From DAIPKP01 sp964545875 (GTDB taxonomy: Bacteria; Synergistota; Synergistia; Synergistales; Aminiphilaceae), in NCBI GenBank assembly GCA_964545875.1, contig CAZJHH010000002.1:186001-250000 (forward strand): a DNA stretch of 64,000 nt. The letters run 5' to 3'. The position numbers and the translations under genes were made by a program. Each line of letters begins with the position of its first letter. The stretch's first letter is position 1. The notes beneath the pieces are model-generated. The model saw only the letters and a list, made by a program, of their open reading frames with translations, was not told where the DNA came from and searched no databases. Positions 1-9,270 of this stretch are shown piece after piece.

Positions 1-86
1 GGACAAAACCCTCTGATATCAGGGCTGAAGTCGCCCTTTGATTCATTATTACAGTTTTTGTTAGGAAGGTCAAGGGTTCTTGCCAT
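1..86 (-). CDS. possible 5' end of a gene downstream of der (partial)
   Basis: An ATG at 86-84 follows the der stop codon directly and opens a frame that stays open to the window edge, giving 28 codons beginning MARTLDLPN. I see no good ribosome binding site and do not recognise the protein. It could be the start of the next operon gene or an open stretch of no meaning. The rest of the 86 bases shows no other feature. Confidence 0.25.
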   Translation of the reverse strand, partial: MARTLDLPNKNCNNESKGDFSPDIRGFC

Positions 87-1412
87 CTAATCTGAGCGAT
101 TTTTCCATTTTATTCTAATAGGTACTCCCGAATAGTCCTCGAGAGAGCGCAATCGTTTCTCTACATGCCGCTCAAATTGCTTTGTCACGATATCCTTGTC
201 GTTTACCACAAAAAGGAAAAAAGGAGGAGCTGTAGCCGCCTGAGTACAGTAATACAGTTTCAGGAAACGCCCCTGCCCGTTGCTGGGCATACGCTCGAAA
301 GCCATCAGCTCTCGAAGCAACACGTTGAGCTTGGATGTGGCGATTCGATTCTCCCGATGTTCGTGAACTCGGAAAATTGCCTTTATGAGATCCCCCATAT
401 TGCGTCCTGTTTTGGCGGAGACGAATACCATGGGTGCATGCTGAAAGAACACAAAGGATTGCTTCAAATATTTTCGCATGTTATCTCCGAGTTTAGGATC
501 TCCAGGAGCGAGATCCCATTTATTGACCACAAAGACCAAGCCCTTTCCTTTTTCGAGCACATGGCCGCATATTCTTTTTTCGTTTTCTGTGGCAGGCTCC
601 TCCCCGTCCATAACGAGAACTGCAACCTGACAGCGGTCAATAGCGTCATAGCTGCGCACCATGGAATAGTATTCCACCGAAGAGGAGATTCGTGATTTTT
701 TCCGAAGTCCCGCAGTGTCGATAATGCGCAAGGGCCCTGAAGGTGTTTCCAGGATCGTGTCAATGCTATCCCGGGTTGTCCCGGGAACGGGACTTACAAG
801 AGATCGCTCTTGCCCTGCAAAATAGTTGAAGATACTTGATTTGCCCACATTGGGGCGTCCTACGAGGGCTACCGAAAGTATGGAAGAATCCTGAGAAAGT
901 TCTTCTTTTTTCTCTCCTTCGACGGATTCCAGCATATGGGAGATCATCTGAAGCAGTTCGTCCACGTTTCTATTGTGTACCGCGCTTACCGCAAGAGCCG
1001 ATTCAAATCCGAGGGGAGCGAACTGAAACTCTCCGTTATATGTCGGAGAATCCGCTTTGTGGATCACCAATATGATAGGTTTGCCGCTCTTTCTCAAGAA
1101 CATTGCAATGTCGTGATCTGTGGGCATCAGTCCAGTTTGGGCGTCCACAAGAAAGAGGATGAGGTCGCTCTCTTCTATGGCAATTTCGGCCTGTTTTCGT
1201 ATTTGTGTATCGTAATCCTTACTTTGTTCTCCAAGAATTCCTCCTGTATCTATCATGTAAAGAGATTTTCCCTGCTGCTGAATCTCCGCATAGAGCCTGT
1301 CTCGGGTTATGCCGGGGACATCGTCCACAATGGCATGCCTTTTCCCGAGGAAACGGTTAAAAAGCGAGGATTTTCCTACATTGGGTCTTCCGATTATGGA
1401 AATTACGGCCAT
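87..1412 (-). CDS. der: ribosome biogenesis GTPase Der (EngA)
   Basis: This is an essential GTPase that acts in maturation of the 50S ribosomal subunit. Der is unusual in carrying two GTPase domains in tandem, and both are visible. The P-loop GRPNVGKSSLFNRF lies near residues 8-21, with DTGG downstream. A second P-loop, GRPNVGKSSIFNYF, lies near 185-198, with DTAG and NKWD downstream. A C-terminal KH-like domain follows. The length of 441 residues is normal for the family. The gene ends the minus-strand host block, 47 nt after the priA-like gene. The assignment is secure. Confidence 0.97.
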   Translation of the reverse strand: MAVISIIGRPNVGKSSLFNRFLGKRHAIVDDVPGITRDRLYAEIQQQGKSLYMIDTGGILGEQSKDYDTQIRKQAEIAIEESDLILFLVDAQTGLMPTDHDIAMFLRKSGKPIILVIHKADSPTYNGEFQFAPLGFESALAVSAVHNRNVDELLQMISHMLESVEGEKKEELSQDSSILSVALVGRPNVGKSSIFNYFAGQERSLVSPVPGTTRDSIDTILETPSGPLRIIDTAGLRKKSRISSSVEYYSMVRSYDAIDRCQVAVLVMDGEEPATENEKRICGHVLEKGKGLVFVVNKWDLAPGDPKLGDNMRKYLKQSFVFFQHAPMVFVSAKTGRNMGDLIKAIFRVHEHRENRIATSKLNVLLRELMAFERMPSNGQGRFLKLYYCTQAATAPPFFLFVVNDKDIVTKQFERHVEKRLRSLEDYSGVPIRIKWKNRSD

Positions 1413-1459
1413 GGCACACTATTCCTTTCCAGAAATACATTCACATGTATATGTAAAAA

Positions 1460-3313
1460 TCAATCTCTCCAAATACGAAGAGTACAAGCCTGTTTTCTTT
1501 TGACATGAGGGTTCTGTATGTTAAAGATCTTGCGAATTGTCTCAAAAACTGAGGATGTTCTGGCACACTTTATCCAGAGAGTTTCCTCGGGGTTTTCCTG
1601 GGTTCCCGGAAAAAGCGAAAAAGGAATACCCAATTCCTCCAGATTTTTTGCCAGCAAGGTCAGCATTTTAGGGCTTGCAGAAACTTCGATCAATGTTCCG
1701 TAGGGAGGGAAGGAAAAAAGTTCTCTTTCTCGAAGTTCTTCGGCCCAGAACTTTTCCCATCCCTTTTCCAGAGCTCCCTGCCAACCCTTTTGAGGATTCC
1801 GGCTCTGGAGAAAAACTCTTCTCGAAGAAGTTTTCTCGCTACCTCGCCAGCAGGATTCCCAAATCATGCGGAAAGCTTTTTCTCGAGAATTATAGGCGGA
1901 TCTTCGAGCTTCAGCATCTGCATCAAGCCAGGCTATGAGAGAAACTGAAAGAGTGTCGCAGAGAGAAAGGGCTTTTCTGGTCCCCAGAATGATTCCTCCG
2001 GATGCTCTGATTTTTTCGAGAGGAAGCCCTCCCTGTTTTCTATTTCTATCGAAAAGAAAACAGGGTATTCCCTGTCCGAGAAGAGATTGAAGTTTTGCAT
2101 GAAAACTCCGAAGCCCCGCTCCCCGATAGGAAAAAATTTCTCCCCGACAATGAGGACAGCATGATTGGGCCGCTTGGGAGTTCCCGCATCGGGAACACCG
2201 AAAAAGTCCCGTTTTTCCCATTTCCAGTATACTTCCACAAAGGGGGCAGATAAAGACATGCCCGCAGTCATCACAGAAAAGCTCTCTATTTTCATCGGTT
2301 CTGTCGAAGATCCAAAGAACCCCTTCTCCTTTTTTCTGGGCTTCCACGCTTTCTTCCAGAAGCTTTTTCGCAAGAGGAATTTCTCGTTCCGTCCCATCCA
2401 GGGCAAGTGAAATCCCTTGGGCCGTATGGGTAAAAACAAAGGATCCCTTCGGGGGATCTTTAAAAACCGGATGGAGTTGTAAGAACACTCTGGAAGAAGG
2501 CATCCTTCCGCCAAAGTATATATGGCTCGAAAAAAAATCTCCTCGTTTTGCAAGGATCGACCGGGCGTGAAAAAAGGGCGGCCTTCGGTACTCGTAGGCT
2601 CCGCTCTCTTCTTGGTCGATGACGATAAAGTTTATCTTGGGAAGAGGAGCAAAAATAGATCCGAGAGACCCTACGAGAAAAGAGATATTCCCTTTGCGAA
2701 GATCCTGCCATAAAAGAAATTGCGCTTCTTTTTTCGCTTTCCCTGAAATATCCCAGAGAGCTCCTTGATTTTGAAGCCCTCGTTCTCTCAGGTAAAGCCA
2801 GAAAGAACGAGCCTGTGCAATCTCGGGGAATACAAAGAGTCCTCTGGGGCAGGAAGGAGTCTCTTCTAAAATTTTTGCGTACATTTCATAACGCAAAGAA
2901 TCCCTGCCTTGGTAAATGCAGGAATAAGATGGATTTCGTAGAACCTTCAGAGGATTCTCCGGAGTGGGTTCCACGGGCTTGCCCTTCAGAATTTCTTCGG
3001 GGAGGATCGCCTTTAGGGCCATGCCAGGAGAGCAAAGGTAGCGTCGGGAAATCCACAGGGAAAGTTCCCAAAGTTCCTTTCCCATAGCGGGGGCCGTTTC
3101 AAGGAATTCTCCCGCTTCTCGAAGGGTATATTTTTCAGAGGAGCTTTTTCGGGAAGCCGCCTCCCGGGAAAGGAAAAAGCCCACTCGCTGGCTCTTTCCC
3201 AGGGGAACCTCCACTCTGGATCCAGGAAGAGGAACGGGGGACGGAAGTTCTCTGCAGGCATATGTCAAAGGAGTCCACCAAGGACCTGGCACGAAAATAG
3301 AAAGATAGTTCAT
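1460..3313 (-). CDS. priA: PriA-like primosomal protein, helicase motifs degenerate
   Basis: PriA is the replication-restart protein that recognises forked DNA and loads the replicative helicase. At 617 residues this copy is shorter than typical PriA (about 730). The zinc-binding cysteines are kept (CDDCGHVFICPLCG, then CSRCG and CPHCRGE). The ATPase is not: where a Walker A motif of the GVTGSGKTEV type belongs, the protein has YQGRDSLRYEMY at residues 134-145. The DEEH box reads DQEE, and I cannot find the QVAGRAGR motif. It is therefore probably a DNA-binding and scaffold form without helicase activity, as described for some other lineages. It sits between coaBC and der in one run of genes. 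Confidence 0.85.
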   Translation of the reverse strand: MNYLSIFVPGPWWTPLTYACRELPSPVPLPGSRVEVPLGKSQRVGFFLSREAASRKSSSEKYTLREAGEFLETAPAMGKELWELSLWISRRYLCSPGMALKAILPEEILKGKPVEPTPENPLKVLRNPSYSCIYQGRDSLRYEMYAKILEETPSCPRGLFVFPEIAQARSFWLYLRERGLQNQGALWDISGKAKKEAQFLLWQDLRKGNISFLVGSLGSIFAPLPKINFIVIDQEESGAYEYRRPPFFHARSILAKRGDFFSSHIYFGGRMPSSRVFLQLHPVFKDPPKGSFVFTHTAQGISLALDGTEREIPLAKKLLEESVEAQKKGEGVLWIFDRTDENRELFCDDCGHVFICPLCGSILEMGKTGLFRCSRCGNSQAAQSCCPHCRGEIFSYRGAGLRSFHAKLQSLLGQGIPCFLFDRNRKQGGLPLEKIRASGGIILGTRKALSLCDTLSVSLIAWLDADAEARRSAYNSREKAFRMIWESCWRGSEKTSSRRVFLQSRNPQKGWQGALEKGWEKFWAEELRERELFSFPPYGTLIEVSASPKMLTLLAKNLEELGIPFSLFPGTQENPEETLWIKCARTSSVFETIRKIFNIQNPHVKRKQACTLRIWRD

Positions 3314-3337
3314 GAAAGCGGAAATTTCATGACGGCT

Positions 3338-4549
3338 TTATTCCGGCCAGGAGTTGATACTATCGAGAATGACCGCCGCAACCTCCGCCTTAGTTCCTCC
3401 GAAAGAATGCGATTTTCCTTCTTTGCCAATAATTGTCACGGAGTTATGAGAAGAGGCGAAGGCGCTGTTTTCTCCCCCTACAGGGTTTGCCACGATATAA
3501 TCCACATGTTTTCGTCGCAGTTTTTCCGAGGCATTTTCTAATAAATTTTCAGTTTCTGCAGCAAAGCCTACCAGGATCTGGTTATCTTTTTTGAGCATTC
3601 CTGCCTTTGCAAGAAGATCTGGGTTTTGGACAAGCGCCAACTCAAGAATCTCCCGGGTACCTCGTTTTATCTTCTGAGAACTCTTTTTCTGGAAACGGTA
3701 ATCTCCTACCGCCGCAGCCATAAAAAGGATGTCGTATTCCTCCCGGAGAAGGTCCATTTGTTCTTCCATTTCCTGGGCACTTACCACGGGAATATGCCGA
3801 AAACCGTAAAAATTTCCCTCACAGAGAGGCCCTGAGAGAAACGTCACCTCTGCACCCCGATACCATGCCTCTCTGGCCAAAGCATATCCCATCTTTCCCG
3901 AACTGGGATTGCTCAGGAAACGCACAGGGTCGAGGTATTCCCATGTGGGGCCCGCTGTAACGAGCACTCTTTTGCCGGCAAAATCTCTTTTGGGAGCGAG
4001 AGCTCGCCAAATTTCCTCGAGAATGTTCGAATTTTCCTGCATCTTGCCCTTTCCTACGGTTCCGCAAGCAAGACGCCCCTCGCCGGGCTCCACCACCCGA
4101 TGACCGAGATCGGCACATTCCCGGGCGTAAAGAGCTGTCATGGGATGTTCCCACATGTGGGTATTCATGGAAGGAAAAAGGAGTCCTCTGTGGGGGGATG
4201 CAAGGAAGAGAGCCCCTAAAAGAACATGAGACTCTCCCCGAGCAATGACCTTAAGAGAATTTGCCGTGCAAGGAGCTATCACGAGAAGATCTGCCCAGGC
4301 AGCCAGAGAAACGTGAGGAATGGTCCATCCTGTGGCATCGTTCAAAAAATCCTCTTCCTGAAAAACCCGTTCCTTGGTAAGAGTGGCAAAAAGAAAGGGA
4401 GTTACGAACTTCTCCGCTGCCTTTGTAAGAAGCACCCGAACCGTATTGCCCTCTTTCACGAGAGTGTGAACCACCTCGGGCATCTTGTAAGCCGCTATTC
4501 CTCCGGTGACACAGAAGAGGATGTTTTTTCCCCTTTTCCAGGAACACAT
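3338..4549 (-). CDS. coaBC: bifunctional phosphopantothenoylcysteine decarboxylase / phosphopantothenate-cysteine ligase
   Basis: CoaBC carries out two steps of coenzyme A synthesis. The C-terminal CoaB part joins cysteine to 4'-phosphopantothenate using CTP, and the N-terminal flavoprotein CoaC part decarboxylates the product. The FMN-binding start VTGGIAAYK, the MNTHMWEHP substrate motif and the ACGTVGKGKM flap with its cysteine mark CoaC (residues 1 to about 185). VTAGPTWEYLDPVRFLSN and NPSSGKMG mark CoaB. The length of 403 residues is usual. rpoZ lies 23 nt upstream, an order shared by many bacteria. Confidence 0.96.
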   Translation of the reverse strand: MCSWKRGKNILFCVTGGIAAYKMPEVVHTLVKEGNTVRVLLTKAAEKFVTPFLFATLTKERVFQEEDFLNDATGWTIPHVSLAAWADLLVIAPCTANSLKVIARGESHVLLGALFLASPHRGLLFPSMNTHMWEHPMTALYARECADLGHRVVEPGEGRLACGTVGKGKMQENSNILEEIWRALAPKRDFAGKRVLVTAGPTWEYLDPVRFLSNPSSGKMGYALAREAWYRGAEVTFLSGPLCEGNFYGFRHIPVVSAQEMEEQMDLLREEYDILFMAAAVGDYRFQKKSSQKIKRGTREILELALVQNPDLLAKAGMLKKDNQILVGFAAETENLLENASEKLRRKHVDYIVANPVGGENSAFASSHNSVTIIGKEGKSHSFGGTKAEVAAVILDSINSWPE

Positions 4550-4572
4550 GATATCTCTACCCCCAAAGGGAG

Positions 4573-4785
4573 CTAGAGGGTCTCCTCGGGAAGATGAATA
4601 CGCACCTTCCCTTCGAGAAGTTCTCTGGTGGCCAGGGAAATGGCCTTTTCCGCCCCGTCAAGAAGCCCCTGTCCTTTCTGTTCGCTTATCTGACGCGCCC
4701 TTTGGGCGATGATCGACGTCAAGGCATATTTATTTTCAATAGAGTTTCCCGGAACAAAAACCTTTTCATAATCAAAAAAAATCAT
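4573..4785 (-). CDS. rpoZ: RNA polymerase omega subunit
   Basis: This is the small subunit that helps fold and assemble beta-prime into RNA polymerase. The 70-residue protein carries the family pattern: an N-terminal NKYALTSIIAQRARQI helix followed by a helix with AISLATRELLEGKV. It lies 7 nt downstream of gmk and just upstream of coaBC, the classic gmk-rpoZ-coaBC order, which strengthens the call. Confidence 0.93.
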   Translation of the reverse strand: MIFFDYEKVFVPGNSIENKYALTSIIAQRARQISEQKGQGLLDGAEKAISLATRELLEGKVRIHLPEETL

Positions 4786-4792
4786 GCTTTAT

Positions 4793-5371
4793 CTATCCTT
4801 TCTTTGTTCTCAGATAATGTACGAGATCTACAAGATCGGCCGCAGCGACATCCACTTCTTGATTAACCAAACGATAATCATATTCTCCGGAATGAGAAAT
4901 TTCCTCTTCCGCATTCCGAAGACGTAAAGAAATTTCTTCCGGAGATTCGCTCTTTCTTTTTGCCAGACGTTTCAAAAGTTCTTCCTGAGACGGAGGCATA
5001 ACAAATATGAGCACCGCTTCGGGATAGGTCTTTTTTACGGTAAGTGCTCCTTGAACATCGATTTCCAGAAGCACGTCCCTTCCTTGGGCGAGATGTGCTT
5101 CCACCTCTTTCCGGGGAGTTCCGTAATAGTGATCATGTACCATGGCCCATTCAAGAAATCCTTCCTGCTCCATAAGGTCTCGAAAGGTTTTTTCCTCCAC
5201 AAAAACGTAATCCCTGTGAGGCACCTCGTTCTGCCGAGGATTTCGGGTGGTCCATGATACGGAAAAGTGCAGGTCCGGTATCTTTTCGAAAAGGATTTTC
5301 CGCAGCGTCCCTTTTCCGGCACCGCTCGGGCCGGAGAGAACGAAAAGAATCCCCCGTCTCTGGTTATTCAT
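4793..5371 (-). CDS. gmk: guanylate kinase
   Basis: Guanylate kinase phosphorylates GMP or dGMP to the diphosphate with ATP. The P-loop LSGPSGAGKGTL lies near the N-terminus, followed by the GMP-binding elements VSWTTRNPR and the DYVFV region. From the ATG at 5371 the protein has 192 residues, a normal length. The frame is open further upstream, but an upstream start would add residues the family lacks. The chosen ATG overlaps the remA stop by 8 nt. A GGAAGGAG sequence is about 15 nt upstream, which is rather far, so the exact start is less certain than the function. Confidence 0.95.
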   Translation of the reverse strand: MNNQRRGILFVLSGPSGAGKGTLRKILFEKIPDLHFSVSWTTRNPRQNEVPHRDYVFVEEKTFRDLMEQEGFLEWAMVHDHYYGTPRKEVEAHLAQGRDVLLEIDVQGALTVKKTYPEAVLIFVMPPSQEELLKRLAKRKSESPEEISLRLRNAEEEISHSGEYDYRLVNQEVDVAAADLVDLVHYLRTKKG

Positions 5372-5630
5372 GTTGAATTGGTAGCGCTCCTTCCTCGTCA
5401 TAACGGTGTGCCAGCGTTTCTGGCTGGAGAGCGGAGAGTATGACATGCTTGCTGTCAGTGATCAGCACAGACCGAGTCTTTCTGCCCTGGGTGGCATCAA
5501 TAAGAAGTCCTTCCTGCCGGGCTTCTTCCTTGAGCCGCTTCACAGGAGCTGAAGAAGGGCATATGATGGAAATAACCCTGTCCCGGACCACCATATTTCC
5601 AAAACCGATATGCAAAAGTCGGGAATTCAT
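5364..5630 (-). CDS. remA: RemA-like DUF370 DNA-binding protein
   Basis: The 88-residue protein matches the DUF370/RemA family, with the hallmark start LLHIGFGNMV followed by VVRDRVISI and the KRLKEEA and RSVLITDS segments. In Bacillus subtilis, RemA is a DNA-binding regulator of matrix genes, and the family commonly sits next to gmk, as here. Three in-frame starts lie close together (GTG 5639, ATG 5636, ATG 5630). I chose 5630 because GGAG lies 8 nt before it and the family starts at this point. What it regulates in this organism is unknown. Confidence 0.88.
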   Translation of the reverse strand: MNSRLLHIGFGNMVVRDRVISIICPSSAPVKRLKEEARQEGLLIDATQGRKTRSVLITDSKHVILSALQPETLAHRYDEEGALPIQHE

Positions 5631-5635
5631 GTGCA

Positions 5636-6526
5636 TCACTCCACATTCTGTATTTGTTCTCGAATGCGCTCCAATCTCGACTTAATTTCCACGACTGCCC
5701 ATCGGATGTCTCCGTCGTTTGATTTGGACCCTATAGTGTTGACTTCTCGGTTAATTTCCTGAAGAAGAAACTCTACTTTTCTGCCCACAAGGCCCTTATC
5801 CTTCATGGCGAAGTCCATCTTCTCCACATGACTCCGGAATCGGCAAAGTTCCTCCGCGATATCTTGTTTTTCCGCAAGAATAGCCGCTTCCTGAAGAATT
5901 CGTGATTCCTCAAAACCCATATCCGGAAGAAGATCTTCCACAAAGCTTTTGAGCCTCTCCCGCAGAGTTTGGGCTATTTCCTTGCGCAACACATTCCAGC
6001 GTTCCTCAATTTTTGTTACATATTCCTCCGCCTCAAGGAGATTGCGTTTCATGTCCTCGTAAAGATGTTCTCCTTCAAGGGAGCGCATGGCGTTCCACGA
6101 GGCAAGAGCTTTTTCGAGTTCTTCCAGAACATGGCGTTTCAGCTGTTCGTAAAGGTCTTCTCCAAAGACTCCCTCTTGATCAAGAACCCCCGGAAGGAGG
6201 AGGAGAGAATCTATGCGCACGTCTTCGATAATGTGGTACTTCTCCTGTATTCTCTGGATTTTTCGAAGGTATTCTCCAAGCACATCCTCTGCAATGGGCA
6301 CCATGCGTTGTTCCGAATTCCAGGAGAAAGCCATGCGAACCTGCATCTTTCCACGAAAAGATTCTTTTCGAAGTCTGTTCTGGATTTCCTGTTCGAGAGA
6401 GGCCAGATCCCTGGGCAACCGAATCGAGATGTCCTGATATCGATGGTTTACACTAGAAAGAGCGCACTCCAAAAAACCCCAAGGGAGTTGGGCTTGACTT
6501 CTTCCATAGCCGGTCATGCTTTTCAT
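5636..6526 (-). CDS. yicC: YicC family endoribonuclease-like protein
   Basis: The 296-residue protein begins with the family signature MKSMTGYGR and ends with the conserved C-terminal part containing GRKVEFLLQEINREVNT and the IKSRLERIREQIQN tail. YicC proteins affect RNA turnover in E. coli and are described as endoribonucleases. The ATG at 6526 is preferred over one at 6535, because AAGGA is well spaced for 6526 and the family starts there. The 6535 ATG forms an ATGA overlap with the hflX stop, so coupling from hflX is possible either way. Confidence 0.93.
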   Translation of the reverse strand: MKSMTGYGRSQAQLPWGFLECALSSVNHRYQDISIRLPRDLASLEQEIQNRLRKESFRGKMQVRMAFSWNSEQRMVPIAEDVLGEYLRKIQRIQEKYHIIEDVRIDSLLLLPGVLDQEGVFGEDLYEQLKRHVLEELEKALASWNAMRSLEGEHLYEDMKRNLLEAEEYVTKIEERWNVLRKEIAQTLRERLKSFVEDLLPDMGFEESRILQEAAILAEKQDIAEELCRFRSHVEKMDFAMKDKGLVGRKVEFLLQEINREVNTIGSKSNDGDIRWAVVEIKSRLERIREQIQNVE

Positions 6527-6531
6527 GGCAA

Positions 6532-7659
6532 TCATTCCTTTTTAGAGAAAAAACGCTCCAGATAGTTCAGAAGAAAGGGAAGGCCTTCTCCGGATAGGGC
6601 ACTTACGGGAAAGACAAACTCCTCTTCCCGCGCAAGAAAAAGGTTATAATGTTCCCGAATTTCCTCCGATAAAGCGTCGATTTTGTTGATCAAGCAGATT
6701 CGAGGAAGTTTCCACGCCTTGATATGGCATAGCGTTTCCCGTACAACCCGATAGTCTTCCTCAAAAAATGGACTTTTTCCGTCCAAAACCAGTAAGAGTA
6801 TCTGGGAAGAGGTTATCTCTTCCAAAGTAGCGTGGAACGACGAGATTAGTTCTGGGGGAAGATTCCGGATAAATCCCACCGTATCCGAAAGAAGAAAGGT
6901 GCCGCCTCCGGGAAGAATCGCCTTGCGAACCGTGGTATCCAAAGTGGCAAAGAGTTTGCTCGAGCCGTGGCTGTCCGATTTTTGAACAAGCCTGCCGAGA
7001 AGGGTGGTTTTTCCACTGTTGGTATACCCCACCAGGGCTGCCAGGGGGAGATCATTTTTAAGCCTTCTTCTGCGGCGATATTCTCGCTGTTTTTCAATTT
7101 CCCGCAGTTTTTTCTCTATGTTTTGTATGTTCCTGTCCAGCTTCCGTCGGTGCCTGGCATATTCCGTTTCTCCGGGCCCCCGGGTGGCGATGCCCCCTCC
7201 GAGACGGGACATCTGATGTCCCAGTCCCTTGAGATAGGGAATTTCATGACGGTAGCGAGCGAGGGCTATCTGGAGTTTCGCTTCTTTCGTGAAGGCCCGG
7301 GCTTCAAAGATCTGCAGAATGATTTCCGATCGGTCCCACACCGTTTTTCCAAGAAGCATTTCCAGAGAATACCTCTGACGGGGGGTGAGAAAATCATCCA
7401 CCACAGCTATGGATGCCTCTAAAAATTCCATGGATGCTTGAATTTCAAGAATTTTCCCTTTTCCGACATAATAGCGAGGGTCCGGGGCATGTCTGGACTG
7501 TACAAAAAACTTCAGCAAAGTACAGCCAATACTGCCAAGAAGATCCTCAAGTTCTTGAACCTGATGATCCAGGAAAGCTTCGGAATTTCCGGAATCTCCA
7601 AGTACAGTGAATGCGACAACTCCCCGTTGAATTGTCGCACCCTCGTGAGATTTTTTCAC
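6532..7659 (-). CDS. hflX: ribosome-associated GTPase HflX
   Basis: HflX binds the 50S subunit and splits stalled or stressed ribosomes. Visible features are the glycine-rich N-terminal domain with DPRYYVGKGK, the family linker GGGIATRGPGETEYA followed by a basic coiled stretch, and a GTPase domain with P-loop GYTNSGKTTLL, DTVGFIRNLP and NKID. I chose the GTG at 7659 because GGGGAGAG lies 5 nt upstream; a TTG at 7680 is also in frame. The protein has 375 residues from this start. Confidence 0.94.
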   Translation of the reverse strand: MKKSHEGATIQRGVVAFTVLGDSGNSEAFLDHQVQELEDLLGSIGCTLLKFFVQSRHAPDPRYYVGKGKILEIQASMEFLEASIAVVDDFLTPRQRYSLEMLLGKTVWDRSEIILQIFEARAFTKEAKLQIALARYRHEIPYLKGLGHQMSRLGGGIATRGPGETEYARHRRKLDRNIQNIEKKLREIEKQREYRRRRRLKNDLPLAALVGYTNSGKTTLLGRLVQKSDSHGSSKLFATLDTTVRKAILPGGGTFLLSDTVGFIRNLPPELISSFHATLEEITSSQILLLVLDGKSPFFEEDYRVVRETLCHIKAWKLPRICLINKIDALSEEIREHYNLFLAREEEFVFPVSALSGEGLPFLLNYLERFFSKKE

Positions 7660-7699
7660 AAACACTCTCCCCGCACACAAAACAGTCAGGCACTCTCTT

Positions 7700-8353
7700 T
7701 CAAGAAGGAGCTATGGAGGCGATCAGGCACTTTACCACTTCGTCTATAGTGAGGGATGTGGTATCCACTTCCAAGGCATCCGAGGCTTTTCGGAGAGGGG
7801 ATTCTTTTCGGCTCGAGTCCAAAGAGTCCCGTTCAACAATATTGCTTAGCACCTCTTCATAGGAAATCCGAGAAAGAGCGTCCTTTTCATGAAGTTCTCC
7901 ATGCCTTCTCCGAGCCCGTTCTTCCGGAGAAGCAATGAGAAAGAATTTAAAGTCCGCCTGAGGAAAAACCACGGTGCCCATGTCGCGCCCCTCCGCTACG
8001 AGTCCCGGCTCGCGGGCTTGCTGGCGCTGCAGCGTTACAAGGTGTTTCCGTACTTCTGGAAGTGCGGCATATCGGGAAACCTGTTGAGAGACTTCGGGGA
8101 AGCGTATTTCTTCACTTACGTCCCTGCCGGAAAGATAGAGATGATCTCCGTGGAATGTAAGGTCCAGTGTTTTCAGGAGAGTCTCAATTTTTTCCGTCTC
8201 TTTGGGTTCTACGAAATTTTCCAGAAAGCAGAGAGTAACCCCTCGGTACATGGCTCCCGTATCAAGAAAAGGAAGGCCAAGTTCCCGGGCTACCCTTCTG
8301 GCTACCGTGCTCTTTCCGGACCCAGCCGGACCGTCAATAGTGACAATAAGCAT
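7700..8353 (-). CDS. cmk: cytidylate kinase
   Basis: This enzyme phosphorylates CMP and dCMP. The protein (217 residues) begins with the P-loop IDGPAGSGKSTVARRVA, followed by the LDTGAMYRGVT CMP-binding motif and AEGRDMGTVVFP, with the RARRR lid near residue 155. All are typical of Cmk. It stands 5 nt downstream of the HDOD gene and 40 nt upstream of hflX, in the same direction. Confidence 0.96.
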   Translation of the reverse strand: MLIVTIDGPAGSGKSTVARRVARELGLPFLDTGAMYRGVTLCFLENFVEPKETEKIETLLKTLDLTFHGDHLYLSGRDVSEEIRFPEVSQQVSRYAALPEVRKHLVTLQRQQAREPGLVAEGRDMGTVVFPQADFKFFLIASPEERARRRHGELHEKDALSRISYEEVLSNIVERDSLDSSRKESPLRKASDALEVDTTSLTIDEVVKCLIASIAPS

Positions 8354-8358
8354 GAAGG

Positions 8359-9243
8359 CTACACCTTTTCAAGGTGAAATTCTTCTTCTACCTGCGAAAT
8401 AAGATCCACCGATTCCGAGAGAAGCGATTCAAAATCTGTAATTCCAAGGCGTTCGAGAGATCCCGAGGAGATATTGCTCTGAAGGCCGTCTGCACCAAGC
8501 CCTAACCCGAGCATAAGGCAGATTGCATTGGCCACGTGCACCACATCCACGATTTTACGTAGCTTTACGTCTTCTACGTCAAAGGCGTCCGGTTCATGAT
8601 GATACCGTGCTACGTACTGGTAGGATTCGGGGAGGTTCCACTGCTCGATAATCATGCTTGCTACCTGAGCGTGGTCGAATCCGAGCACATCTTTTTCGGC
8701 ATCAACGAAGGCAACGCCTTCTTCTTCCACCAGGCGCACGATAATGCTGTACCCGAAGCGGACAAAATCGTTGAGTACGATTTTGCCGAGATCATGAAGT
8801 ATTCCCGCCACGTAAGCTTCTTCCGGGTCGGCTCCGAACTTTTGCGAAAGATGTTTCGAAACGTAGGCCACTCCCAGGGAATGAACCCAGAGCTGTCCCC
8901 GGTCAAGGGCATAGCCGCTGAAGGAGCTTTCCATAAATTTGTAGACTGAAGCAGAAAGCACAATACTCTTTACCGCTCGGAATCCCAGGAGAGCGATAGC
9001 CTCAGTGACGCTGGTGATTCTTCTGGAAAAACCGTAATATGCCGAATTTGCCAAGCGCAAAATCCGAATGACCAATCCTTCGTCCCGGGAAAGCTTGTCC
9101 GCCACGTCACTGGCACTGCTGTCGGGATTATCCAGAACTTTCAGTGTATCAATGACAAACTGGGGTAACGAAGGAATTTCCTTTACCCTTTTGAGTACCC
9201 GCTTTTGTATAAGATCTTTTGTTCGATCATCAATTCCCTGCAT
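8359..9243 (-). CDS. HDOD domain signalling protein
   Basis: The 294-residue protein has an HDOD domain, a relative of HD-type phosphohydrolases that often lacks catalysis and serves in signalling. The start of the domain is visible as IPSLPQFVIDTLKVLDNPDSS, with ANSAYYGFSRRI, AIALLGFRAVKSIVLS and an HDLGK motif near residue 150. A second half has FDHAQVASMIIEQWNLPE and RYHHEPD. A member next to cmk cannot be tied to one pathway from sequence alone. Confidence 0.85.
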   Translation of the reverse strand: MQGIDDRTKDLIQKRVLKRVKEIPSLPQFVIDTLKVLDNPDSSASDVADKLSRDEGLVIRILRLANSAYYGFSRRITSVTEAIALLGFRAVKSIVLSASVYKFMESSFSGYALDRGQLWVHSLGVAYVSKHLSQKFGADPEEAYVAGILHDLGKIVLNDFVRFGYSIIVRLVEEEGVAFVDAEKDVLGFDHAQVASMIIEQWNLPESYQYVARYHHEPDAFDVEDVKLRKIVDVVHVANAICLMLGLGLGADGLQSNISSGSLERLGITDFESLLSESVDLISQVEEEFHLEKV

Positions 9244-9270
9244 GGTACAACCTCCCGCATGGATTCCAGT

